From assembly GCA_011037195.1 (NCBI GenBank), contig JAAEAF010002738.1, forward strand, positions 62,001 through 126,000: DNA of 64,000 nt. The letters are read 5' to 3'. The stretch comes from Triatoma infestans. Taxonomy: Eukaryota > Arthropoda > Insecta > Hemiptera > Reduviidae. Below, piece by piece: positions 35,143 to 46,736 of this stretch. How positions within the stretch are numbered: the first letter of the stretch is position 1; the number at the start of each line of letters is the position of its first letter. The translations under genes and the position numbers were made by a program. The notes under the pieces are model-generated. The model was not told where the DNA came from and made no database searches. It saw only the letters and a program-made list of their open reading frames with translations.

Positions 35143-35433
35143 AGTTATAGGTCATAACGTAATTAGAAGTAAGTCGCTGCTATATTCTGTAGAGCTAGCA
35201 ATAATGCAGGTGTGCATTACTAAGAAGTCCCCTCTTTACTGTATATGCAACCTGTCCAGATATGAGAAGAGACAATTTAATATTAATTCTAATTGTACTT
35301 TCATAGAGAAAGGACAATAAGTGCTGTGAATAGTGTGTTAAATGAACATTAACATTATTAGTTGAATATTAAATATTACTTATATTCTTGAATATAAATA
35401 TTATTTATATTTATATAGTGTGTAATTAAAAGA
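35143..35433 (+). repeat. 3' LTR of the errantivirus-like element, with polypurine tract
   Basis: A polypurine tract AAAGGGGAAGG (35132-35142) is directly followed by AGTTAT, a start typical of this retrovirus group. The last ~165 bp (35266-35433) recur at 31636-31776. An ATTATTTATATT-type insertion distinguishes the two copies. Confidence 0.7.
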
Positions 35434-35484
35434 AGTAAAGTTTTTAAAAACACATCTATTGACTTTAATAGTTTAAGTTTATAT

Positions 35485-37990
35485 AAGTCTCCTAATTATG
35501 AGCATGTAGTGCAAAAATTGGTAAAAATTAAATTTTATTTTGAATTTCACCTAAAGTTTCCGATGGGTAATATTAGACAAAAAAATAAAGTGATTTTTTT
35601 CTAATTTATTGCGATTTTCAGAAAAATTTTCCGAAGATTTTCTTTCAATAATGCATACACACATGTAGGTCTATCACTTTTACCGGAAAAGTTACTCCAA
35701 GGAAATTATTTTAAGAGGGCACCAAAAGATTTGGCATTGGCAATGAAAAAAAAAAAAATCAAACGGTATTTGTGATATGACAGATTTCAAAATGTGTGGA
35801 ATGAGTTTTTTAATGTAAATGAAGTAAGAGATAATCTTGTGAGTGTTTCACGCATAATTTTTTTTTTTTTTTTTGTAAACATAGTGTTGGGTCGTATGTG
35901 TGTGTGTGTGTGTTCGCACACGCAGTACCTCTCTCGCGCGATCGCTTCCGCCCGCGCGCCCGAGCGCCTTCTTAGAACCCCTCTTTAGTTTTTGCCTGCT
36001 TTCCCTTTCCCCCTTTTTTTGTCGTTAAAGTTTCTAGGAAGTCAGATTTCCTGCCTCACCTCAAATATCTTCGCCTCCCTTTCTCTCCCTTTTTCCATCC
36101 CGTTTGCGATTGCATCACTCCAACGCCTATTCTTTTCCCCACTATTTCCGCTGGCATATCCGCCAACGGCGTGAGCCCTTTTTCACTTGCCCGCTTTTTC
36201 TCGCCGGGTTAGTGTGTGTTTTCCGCTTCTGTCTAGTGCCAAGACATTTATTTTGCCTTAATATTAATTCGTTATACGCGCCTATTCGCCTGGCCAGCTT
36301 TATTCATTTATTCATCGCCTTTGCGTCAGCATTCGCCTTCACCTTCAAGAGGATATATTGTTCGCGCCTTGGGGAACTCTAACACCATCAGCAGCTCAAC
36401 AGCAGCGTTATCCGCTCCCACGGAGTATTCTAACCCCCTTCCTTTCACTTAAAATCCTTTTCTTCCGACACACACACACACACACACGCACACATATACC
36501 CACACTTATTCACACACACCCCCACACTTATTCACACACACCCCCACCTCCTCCTTCTTCGGTCCGCCTATCACTTCAGCGTTACGCCCTCAACTCATCA
36601 CTCACCGTCAGCAAAGGGTATTATTATTATTATTATTATCATCCTATCTCGGGTGGGCCATGTCCCGGCACTGCAGCCAACAGAGGGTAAGTCTCATTTT
36701 CATTTCTTTTGCACTGTTATTTTCATTTCGCTTCTTGGCGTACGTTCGCCATCTCGCCTGGGTGTCTGCCGCGCAGACACTTAGTTATTTACCAAAAACA
36801 CTTCCATAGAATATGCCCAACGTTTCAAAAAAATTTAAGGTCTTCTTGAGGATATAAATGAAATGTTATGAAAAATACTATACATGAAAAATTATCAAAA
36901 ATAGTTAAAAGACCAGAAAATAAAACTATATCTTGATTGTTGGTTATTATCTAAAATAATCCTAGTGTTAAATTTCTTATATATTTTTTTAAAAATTATC
37001 AAATGTCTTCCTAGAAATGATAAATTAGGTATTAATGTCTAGATATCGAGCCATTTACATTAAATGATACAAAAACAGCAGTTATAATAGCCACTCCAAC
37101 CAATGAAACAGAATTGCATTTTTTCTTTTTACCATGCTTCAAGGAAGATTCAGAGAAAAGCAATGCAATGCAGGCATCATAATTTTTAAATCTTACGGAT
37201 TAATAACCATAACCACATAATAACTTCTTTTAGCGTTTAACTGATTTAATTGATGATAATTGGACTGGAGGATTGCGGTCTCTGCAGATAGAATATCAGT
37301 TTATATCTAGTGCTTTGTGCTTATGCACGTGGAAAAGCATCTATTGAAGTACCGTTAATAAAGGGAATGATGGCTGCGATAGGTACGTATGTAAATGGGC
37401 ATTATTAGTAGTGGCATGTTGTAGAGGCCAGCACGTCTTAGAGGTTAAACTTTTGCACAGCTCCTATTTTAGAAAAAAGCAAACAAAAATTGTGTTATTT
37501 TGACCTTGAAAACGAATGTACTATTACTCCAGATTGCTTGCAAGGGGTATATGTTGCATGCAGTTACTTGGAGACTAGCGACCTCACGGGTTATTGAGCT
37601 CAGTACTCTATGCACTTCGCCAGAACAGTACACAATACACTTAAACTACTCTACACTTTGTTCTGTTAACCCTCCACATAATCTAATGGCTAGTGCTCAC
37701 GTATTTCGTGCGAGATATCTGGACTCCTTTCCACTGAAATCCAAGAATGTTGTCCGACCATTATGAGAATATTGTATTTATATTGATCAGTGAGATTAGA
37801 CATAAATTGTCGCTACTATCTCATTGGCATGAAAAGCTTGATTTTGCCCTCCAAAATTCTGTTGAAGAAGAGGCCGATATAGATCAGATTAGAAAATCTA
37901 TAAACCTCTTAAGGAAATGCTTGTTATCTTAAATGGAATATAATACTGGTGATGAACTGTTTCGAGGGAAATGTATTTTGTACCGCACAA
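35485..37990 (+). pseudogene. Collapsed third FAS copy (KS, AT and TE fragments), interrupted by an LTR
   Basis: 35485-35880 and 36785-37050 match the gene B intron before exon 3 (45370-45840, 46861-47059). 37051-37200 matches B exon 3 with frameshifts. 37258-37306 matches the KS exon 49368-49568, then switches directly to the AT exon 62983-63172 (37307-37384) and its intron. 37640-37790 matches the gene A intron before 24973. 37791-37990 matches TE exon 24973-25200, with a premature stop near 37930. So a tandem FAS copy lost most of its length by deletions. At the KS site it also reads W-T-G-G, as gene B reads W-N-G-G. Confidence 0.88.
35885..36779. mobile_element. GC- and CpG-rich LTR-like insertion (probable solo LTR)
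   Basis: 895 bp beginning TGTTGGG and ending GCAGACA, far richer in C and CpG than its surroundings. It splits a repeat whose uninterrupted form is at about 45765-45785 (empty site). Flanks ATAG and TTAG may be a worn 4-bp target duplication. It includes (CA)n and (ATT)n runs and no long gene, so a solo LTR is the best reading. Confidence 0.65.
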
Positions 37991-39125
37991 AGTACTCAAC
38001 TCATTCATAAATGAGCAGAATTCAAACATATTCAATTTAGCACTAAACTAAACATTTTTGAATATGATTATGACAATTATGGTAACCCAATAATATATTT
38101 TGAAAAATGCTGCAAATTTACCATATTTCACAAATAGTGAAGAACATATAAAAACTATTGAAAGTACACTACTGCCAGGAGCCTATTGTATATATGTATA
38201 TAGATGGGCCGGAATTAACTAACAATGTAGGTTGTGCTTTTTATGATAGTTCAGCCGCATTGTGTAAACTGTCCAGATAAAATAGTTTTAATCTGTATAT
38301 ACTGGAGAATTAGTTGGAATTTTATTTGCATTGAAAATGTGTTCACAGTAAATACTAAAAGTAAATTTTCTATACTTAGTGATAATAAAAATGCCTTAAT
38401 GAAAATAAACTATTCGTTTATATCAAAAAATCAAAACAATATATAGTAACTAATTAAAATATTAGAAATACTAAATATTTTAAAAACTAAAGGGGTTGAA
38501 GTAAATTTTGATTGGACTAAAGCTCATTGTGTCATCAGAAACAATGGAATAGTGGATGCGATGGCAAAGGAAGCTACGCAGCGCGGTGAGATTGAAGATA
38601 TTGCAATCCCGATCTCTGATTTAAAAAAATATTTAACTCTGAAAGTAGTGGAAGAATGGCAAAAAGCATTTGAGATTCCATTTAAGGCGAGATTCTATAA
38701 ATCTGTCATAAGTAAGATCTCAAGAAAATGTTGGTTTAAACATTTAAATTTGAGCATGATTGGCCATAGTCACAATCAACCGATTGAGATCAGGTCATGC
38801 GGTTTGTGGGAGCTATTTTTGCAGGATAGGTCTTAGACACTCTCCTTATTGTAATCTCAGTCAAGAAATAGAAGATTTCCAGCATGTGATAATGAGCTGC
38901 ACTAAATACAAACGAGAAAGAATAGACCAATTCAATTACGAAACTAGAAAGTTTAGTAGAGTACTTAGCGTATATAAATGTCAATTTAAATAATTTGAGA
39001 AAAATGTGATCTATTAAACAAATATTTGAGTGGTGAGAACATGAAGTAAATGAAGTGAAAAGGATAAAGTAATAGGCAAATATGGTCGAATGGTCTTTGT
39101 AACCGAGACCAGAAAAAAAAAAACT
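37991..39125 (+). mobile_element. LINE 3' fragment (RNase H and C-terminal end), plus strand
   Basis: A broken RNase H (VGCAFYDSS near 38230; VNTKSKFSILSDNKNALMKI near 38345-38410; WTKAHCVIRNNGIVDAMAKE at 38510-38570) is followed by a C-terminal segment (SGHAVCGSYF, CNLSQEIEDFQHVIMSCTKY, 38760-38993). Same family type as the minus-strand LINE at 29890. An A run near 39110 marks the 3' end. Confidence 0.82.
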
Positions 39126-39127
39126 AT

Positions 39128-39660
39128 CAATATTTTTACATTCTGTGGAGCATCTGTATCGTTAGATAAAGCCTCAAATATTATTCAGGCTGATTTCTGC
39201 CCTACAAAATAATTATTTTAAGTATTTTCTATCTGCCATAGGAGCAAATCAACATGCACTCCCCCCACCTCTAAATTTATGTTAGGGTCACAGAATAAAA
39301 AATTCAAATTAAAAGTAATAATGTGATGATTTATACAGCAATGATCAGAGGAATGTTGAAGAAAAAGTAATTCTTTTTTTGTTGTTCAACGTTTCGGTTT
39401 CACCACTGGTGCCATTCTTCAGGAGCTCTTTAGTGTAAGAGAGGACTGTATGTTGAAAACGTTGCAATTCCAATGAAAATAAAGAAATATTTATGTTTTT
39501 GTTTTATATATTATATTGTTTTCTTTAAAACCCTTCTAGCCATTGCCGTATGAACATCTCATTATAATTTTAAGACCGGACGATGTGAAAACCTTTCTAA
39601 ATTTGTTAATTTGTTTTATACTTATATGAACTGAAGTAAGAGATCATATTTCGAAAATGT
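39128..39660. repeat. Second copy of the 29143-29832 repeat
   Basis: Same orientation as the first copy. One hairpin motif (39386-39427) is kept; the segment holding its inverted partner is deleted. Confidence 0.8.
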
Positions 39661-40089
39661 CTTTAAGTTATATCCATTTACTTACAAAGAAATGATGGCA
39701 TATTGTTGTTTACTGAATTGAGTATACAATAGAAACTGTGACCGTGAGCGATGTTTCATAGAACTGGAGCTCATTTATTACGTATATAGAATAACATATT
39801 CCCCAGAATTAGATTAGACTCTGTGGTGGCTGACTATTCGGTAAACAATGGAAATATTAAAATACGTTAAATTTACTGTCATTTTCCACAATTACTTATG
39901 CATACCTGGGTCAAATATCCATTTCTATTCCTAGTCCATCCTGTATATGGTAATATGATTACGTCACATTTCAAATTATTTTATCTTTGGAATTATACAG
40001 TTGGGAGTTTAACGTCTGAGAAAAAAAAGAAAAAAAAAAGTAAAAATCAAACTCAATTTATTGTTTCCTACAAAGGGAGAGAAAATAAT
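39661..40089. other. Spacer, nothing recognised
   Basis: AT-rich sequence with an A-rich run at 40021-40040. No gene or element identified. Confidence 0.5.
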
Positions 40090-40500
40090 TCTAACTGTCT
40101 CAGCCTTCCATGTCCCTCCAGTGCTTGTCCAATACCATATTGCTCCACTGTTTGACTTCCTTGTTGTAAAATTGCTTGGCGTCGTCTGCTACTGACTCGG
40201 GACCACAAGACGATAAGGAGGATCCCACTTTAGCCTACTCGTCCGTCCTCTCATTGCCTTCATACCCTCTCATTGCCGCATGTCCGGGATGCTCCACTCT
40301 ACTGTTGGTGATGGCAGTAAGTGTTCTTCTACAATTACTCAGTAAATTAGAGCTCCAGCGCAGCTTATGCAAAGCCTTTTGTGCATCATGACTATCAGCA
40401 AAGATCCTCACCTCTTTAACGTCTCCCTGCGACTCCTCCACCATACATTAGCATTCAATGATACCAGTGATCTCAGCTTGGGAAACAGTGGCCATGCCCC
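40090..40500 (-). mobile_element. LINE RNase H fragment, minus strand
   Basis: 40235-40444 on the minus strand reads VRIFADSHDAQKALHKLRWS, SNLLSNCRRTLT, VEHPGHAAMRGYEGNERTDE: a typical retrotransposon RNase H with a D-S pair and a PGHxxxxGNE motif. Flanks are degenerate. Confidence 0.8.
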
Positions 40501-40639
40501 TTAAGGTAAGCTAAACTTCCGGTTTAACAAAGTTTAAAGTTCCGAATAAATTGACGTAAATATAGTTCAAGTTTTACACTCAAAATTCACCTTTTTGCAT
40601 ATCAAATTCATCATGTCTTTTTAGGTAATTACATGGTTT

Positions 40640-41240
40640 CTTGATGTTAAAAATTATAGAGGCATATCCTTCTTGTTAGGGTCAGCGTATAAGGCATTTG
40701 TGACCCTTCTTAATAGGAAAATACAGTAATGGTCCTAACACATTCTAGGGAATATCAATGTTGCGTCAGACCGAGTAGATCAACCATCGACCATATTTTC
40801 TCCGTCAGACAAATGTTATGAACTTAGTGTGGGTATGCACCGTCTGTTCGTCGATTTTAAGCAGGCTAACGACAGCATCAACAGAGAAGTACTGATGAAG
40901 GTCATGGTGAATCTAGGAATCCCTTGTAAGCTAACGAGAATGACACTTATACAGGTAGTAGGTGTAAGGTGAATGTTCACGGAATGCGTCGGAAAGTTTG
41001 CAGTCAGAGACTGTCTGAGGCAAGCTGATCTCTGCCCAACACACTTCTTACTCTAGCGCTCGAATACGCAATTAGAGCAATTCCTACAAACTGGTTCTAC
41101 TTACAATTGGATGTCTCAATATTTTGCGCACGCAGATGATGTGCTGATATCAGCTCGTTGAGTAGCGCTAGCAGGGGCTTTTGAGGAATTTGAAAGGGCC
41201 GCAACTAAATTGGGGTTACAAATTAACCTGTCTTAACCTT
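40640..41240 (+). mobile_element. LINE reverse transcriptase fragment, decayed
   Basis: A shattered RT reads across frames: NYRGISFLLGSAYKAF, then DFKQAY- and SINREVLMKVM-like pieces, GSRCKVNVHG, and TLALEYAIRAIPTN. The order matches RTE/BovB-like LINEs. Many stops. Confidence 0.7.
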
Positions 41241-42624
41241 CTTAGTGTCGTGGGATCACTTTAGCCTCTGGGTGTGGATCTCATATCGCCCAAACAAATA
41301 TGTACCGCTTTATTTAATTGTCTCTAACTTGGCGAAAGTTGATTGACCGGTATCACCGTAAATACCGCAAGCATAATCTAACTTGCAATATTAAGTTCTG
41401 TTAAGATGGGATGCTATTTTTGGATCTAATGTTGTTAATTAAACTTTTAGAGCTGAGTGCGAAAGATTTCGTAGCGTTGGATAATGAATCTTTTCCCATC
41501 CAGGTGATGTATTCGTTCTCTTCCTTATGGCATTCGTTAATTCCCATAACTGAAATGGTCGCTTTACCAAATCGTCCTTAATGAGATTTCCAACAAAGCA
41601 ATGAGTTCCCCCGCTTAGTCTGCAGTTAATGCTTTATGAAAATCCTCTACCCAAATCTCAGTTTTAGACCTCACTTGTGGTATGTAACCTTCTTTTTTTT
41701 TCAGAATTCCATTTTACTCCAAATTGTCTTTAAGATTGAATTCCGATCCATGCTCTATATTTCGTACCATGTATTCCTTTTCTTTAATGTATAGATAAGG
41801 CGGCTGATTTAAATGATAACAGCTAACTTCAAATTATCCACAACGGTTTGAAAAAACGAAATTTGAGGGCTATGCTCCGGAATATCGATTTTTATTTAAA
41901 GGGGATAATTAGAGGGATTTAACTATCGTTTCCAGAGGAGAAAATTCTGCACCACTTTTGTAGTGAAATATCGGTGATGAAGGTAGAAAGAGTATATAAA
42001 AGATCCGAAAATAAGCCTCTTGAAACTTGTTACTTGACCTTAGATAGTCAGAAACTTTCGAGGCTGTCATTTTGTATGGGGCGAGATTCAGAGTCCATCT
42101 ATATCAGTTGAATAGCTTGGTATGTATCCATTTTCCGAATGCCACTCGATGAGTATTGCCCAGATTCTCGACCCGACCCTCTGCATGTCCGTAGGCTTAT
42201 AAAAACCAGTCACGTTCGCACCACCTGTTCTCATAGATACTTCATTATTAATTTTATTATTATTAATGTTATTATCATTAGTAGCATCATGAATATTCTT
42301 CTTCTTGCTTTTCACAACCTTCGCCGCGCATATTTCCAGAGCTCTTGTGGCCAATCCCAGACTTATTATTATTATTGTTACAAATATTAACATCGTTATT
42401 ACTTGTGTTACTATCATTAATATTATCTACCGAATACTTATCTTTTCTGTCAGCAGGTGTCCTCTATCATGAGGTAGGCCTCCACTGTGCTCTCTTCCAA
42501 CACCCATCCTGCTGTGTTGCGTTGTTTTGTTTTTTGTTATTCTGATATTTCATTTCCCACTAATTACTGATTACAACGCCACTAAACCTACAAATTGCAA
42601 CTTAACCAATTAAACTTTTTAACC
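41241..42624. other. Unclassified 1.4 kb between two LINE pieces
   Basis: Separates the LINE fragments at 40640 and 42625, which look like N- and C-terminal halves of one element. It may be a later insertion. No known family was recognised. Opposed open frames at 42088-42417 and 42139-42390 are ATT-repeat driven. Confidence 0.45.
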
Positions 42625-43260
42625 CGTCACCCCAGAAACGAATGCAGTTCATATTTAGGAGCTCTCGTAACAGAAAACAATAAAATCTCTGAGCAGATTA
42701 TGGCCCGAGTGCCTTTCAGGAATAAGAGCTATTTCGCATTTTAAAACCTTTGAAGTTTAGAGGCCTGACAAGCAGAGAGAAGGTCCATATTTATAAAACA
42801 ACTTTAAGACCTGTAGTCACTTATGGTTCTGAAACTTGGGTATTTACGAAGGAATCAGAGAGCTCAATGCCCAACGTATGGGAAGGAAAGTTGCCTAGAA
42901 GAAAATGAGGGCCTATCTATGAGAATAAGCTGGAGGATAAGAAACATCGCTGAGTTCCGTCAAACGTAAATGAACCAGGCTTGATAACCTTTGTAAGGAA
43001 AAACCAGTTAAGATGGCTGGGTCATGTGGAACGAATGCCCGAAGGCAGGATTCAAAAAAGATTGTTGGAAGGGAAACCGGCAGAAAGCCGTAGAAAAGAA
43101 GTCCGCGATTGATATAGCCGGGAGATGTGGAAGAAGATTGAAGAGAACGGGAGTGAGAAGATGGAGATGACACGCCCAGGATTTTGTAGGAGGCCCAGGC
43201 TTTTGTAGGGCCGTAGCTCGAAGGGATATGTAGGACCTTAGTAGCTAAGGTCATCTTGAC
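42625..43260 (+). mobile_element. LINE C-terminal fragment, decayed
   Basis: Reads LKFRGLTSREKVHIYKTTLR, PVVTYGSETWVFT, RKNQLRWLGHVERMPEGR and KRLLEGKPAESRRK across frames, the usual end of RTE-like RT proteins. Probably the other half of the fragment at 40640. Confidence 0.78.
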
Positions 43261-43513
43261 TTCCAATTTTTCATTTTCTTGAAGTAATAATTTTTTGTAG
43301 GTGATTTAACACATGCAACTAGTAACTTTTACTTTTTTTTGTTTCTGTGCTGTAAAAAATAAGTTTATGATTCCATTATTTTTTAAATTAAATTATGTTA
43401 ATAAACAGAATTATTGATATGTGAACGCAAGTACTATGGTTTTTAATTTTAAATTTGGTATTAATGGAAATGATTAAAAACCTATAATTAGCATACAATA
43501 AACTTAAACTTGC

Positions 43514-44165
43514 CATATATATATCTCCTAATTATTGTATCAGATTTGCATTGTCAAAGTGCATTGTGGTACGTTGAGTCTAAAATAACAATTGACAACA
43601 AACCAATTTCTCAGTGAGTATAAAATGTTCAACTTTTTCTAATTATTTTGAGAGGAAGTATAGCAAATTTGCCTTATATGTTGATGAAATTACGCGCTTA
43701 ACATGAATTAATGTTTTAAGCTCTTCTTGGCTATATGGAAAAATTGGGAAAATTGAATTTTTGGGGGGATTCTGGGGGAACAGTAGCATTATGCTTTCCT
43801 TCGAAGTACTTCTTCGGTATAATATTTGGTTCAACCACCTATAATATATTGATACACATTGGAAGCACTGATAGAATTTCAAATTTGAAGAAAATCGGTT
43901 AACCACAACCAGTGCGATGAATAGGTTTTTGACTGGGGGGGGGGCGGGATTTTCTGGATATCGGTTACAACTTCATTGCTTTTAACTTGGAATACTTACT
44001 GCAGAGATATCTCTTTTATTTAAAACATTAAACACCTTATAACAAGGTTCGTATGACTAATGTAATAATGTTCTAATGTAATACTCATTATCTTTTTCTT
44101 TATTTCAGTTTATAGCTAAAGTTCTATTTAACTATTATCAGCTGCATATTAAACAGTAATCCATA
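43514..44165 (+). promoter_or_regulatory. Candidate promoter and 5' UTR of gene B
   Basis: A TATATATAT run (43515-43523) lies ~25 bases before a TCAGA initiator-like site (about 43540). A donor GTGAGT at 43614 could join a non-coding first exon to an acceptor at 44107-44108 (TTTCAG). The start codon is at 44166, with an in-frame TAA at 44157-44159. The intron between holds a piece of the interspersed repeat (about 43640-43930). Inference only. Confidence 0.35.
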
Positions 44166-46701
44166 ATGAGTCCGCAAAAATATGAAATAGTGATCGCTGG
44201 TATGGGCGGCATTTTCCCTGGCTGTGAAGATATTAACGACTTCGAATCAAAACTGTTTAATAAAGAAGAAATGATAGAAAAACAAAAATACTGGGATTCA
44301 GGTATTGTATACAATTTTAGTATTTCATTCAATATTCTAAAACAGTATGCTTTAAAATTAGAATTTTTTAAAAAATATATAGATTCAATTAAAAAGATGC
44401 ATTCATTTCGATAGTGATATTCTGTTTAGGCACGATCTTAGGATCCAACGACATTTTCGGTCAAAATTCGTCAATATTTCACACAAAAAAATATATGTTT
44501 AAAAATTTTTCACAATAATTCTTTCACGTCGCAGTGCAATAGCCCCTAAAACAATTTATCTAATAATACGTAATATATTACTTTAAAAAGACATCCATTG
44601 TCTTCTCAGATAAGAAAGCTTAAACGAAACTGCATCAAGAAAATTAATAATTGTACTTATACAATTAATTTTTATGTTTATTAATTATTTTATTAATTTA
44701 TGAAGAAATTTAGTAGGATCGGTCAAGAAAGAAACATTCAGTTATACACTCTGTCACCGTTTCGATAGAGTATTCTGTCAAACTCTAATGGAATCTAATC
44801 TTCTTGACCGATCCTCACCAAATATCTTCATAACATAATTTAACAACGGTCAACAAATACTTTTATATTTTATTAATGTTTTAGAAATAGTGGAGGTACC
44901 ATATATGATCGGAAAATGTAACAATACCCATAAATTGGACTGCACATATTTTGGTCTTCATTACAAATTGTTCGCAGCAATGGATCCTCTATGTTCACAA
45001 ACTTTAAAGTGCTCATTTGAAGCAATCTGTGATGCAGGTAAATTCAAATAAAATGTTACTTCTTTCATATTTAATTTTCACTTTCTTTTACTGAAGTAAT
45101 AAGTTTTTTTTTTTTTTAAGTCTCTAGGAAGGGCCCACATGCTTCTCAGCCACTGCCGGCCTCCGGGTAGTGTTTTCTCGTTACAGACAATATTCCCTTA
45201 AGCCGGACAGTAAGCTTTAGAAACTCCTAGGACTAGAAAATGTAAGAATAGCACCACTGGACTCGAACTCCGGGATATCCGCGTTGCTAGTCCAGTCATA
45301 TTCAGGGAAACAATTACTGCGATCGTTTCAGTTTTTCAAATATTATTTATCAATTGGAAATAACATGTCTCCCAATTATGAGCATTAGTGGAAAAATTTA
45401 TTTGAAAATCAGATTTGATTTTCCGCCTGAATTTCACCAAAATTTCCGATGGAAAATATTAGACAAAATAATAAAATGATTTTTTCTAGTTTATTGCGAT
45501 TTATAGCAAAATTGTCCAAAAATACTTTAAATATTGCAAACATACAGGTAGGTCTATCACTTTTACCTGAAAAGATATTCTAAGGAATTTGTTTCATGAG
45601 AGAACCCAAAAGTTTTGCCATTTGCAGTGAAAAAAAAAATCGAACAGTATCTGTGATACGAGTGCAGCAAGATGCACACAATACGTTTTTCTATGTAAAT
45701 TGCAGTAAGAGAAAATTTTGTAAGGGTTTCACACATGAATTTGTTTGTTTGTTTTTTTTAAACATGGACAGTTATTCGCCAACAACACTTTCATAAAAAA
45801 GGCCAAATATTTCAAACAAATTAAAAGTTTTCTTCAGGAATGAAAATCTGGTGTGAAACACTCACACAACTTTCTCTTACTCCTGTACTCAAAATTATAA
45901 TTGACAAAGGTTATAGTTTGTGTACCAAACATAACGAAATTCGTCGAAAACTGAAAAAACTGTTCAGTAAAAGCACACTTCCGGCTTAAAAATTTTCTTA
46001 AAACTTGGAATTTAGGCCATGTATTTATTTCTAATTAATTGTATTTGGATCATAGAATTGTATAATCAACTATGATACCACTTTAGAGGAAGCTGTAAAC
46101 CCACCCCTCCCCTAAAAGTGCCCTTAAATGAATTTTCCCAGAGAAATGTTTTAAATAAAAGTTATACATTTTTGTATGTTTAGTTTATATATGTTGTTTC
46201 AAGAAAATCGTCGGAGTCATTTTTGAGAAAATCGCGAAAAAGTGAAAAAATCATTTAGTAAAGTGGTCAAGTTAACGCACTTCCGGTTATCCGATTTTTT
46301 CAAACTCGGAATTTCAACAACATATTTAATTTTAATTAACATTATTTAGATGATAGAATTGTCTATTAAACTGAAATAGCACTTTAGATGCAAACCTAAC
46401 TCCACCCCTCCCCCAGAAGTGCCCTTAAATGAATTTTCCCAGAAATGTTTCAAATAAAAGTTGTAGCTGTTTATGTGTAGTTGATATACCAAGTTTAAAG
46501 AAAATCCTTGGAGGCATTTTTGAGAAAATCGCAAAAACGTAAAAAAATAAACTAGTAAAGTGGTACTTCCGGTTGAGGAATTCTGACAGATGACCCTCTG
46601 TCGGATCCCATGGTGATACCTAAACGGAATATCAAGTTTGAACTATCTCTACGATTTTTCGTTTTTGAGCTATGCTGTTCAAATACATACATACAGATAC
46701 A

Positions 46702-46736
<35 letters not shown>

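Noticed and set aside
35794..36690. Open frames in the GC-rich block
   Set aside because: Low-complexity Pro/Ser/His-rich translations of pyrimidine and CA repeats. The block is better explained as an LTR-like insertion.
42088..42417. Minus-strand 109-codon open frame
   Set aside because: Largely a product of ATT/AAT repeats, with no recognisable domain.
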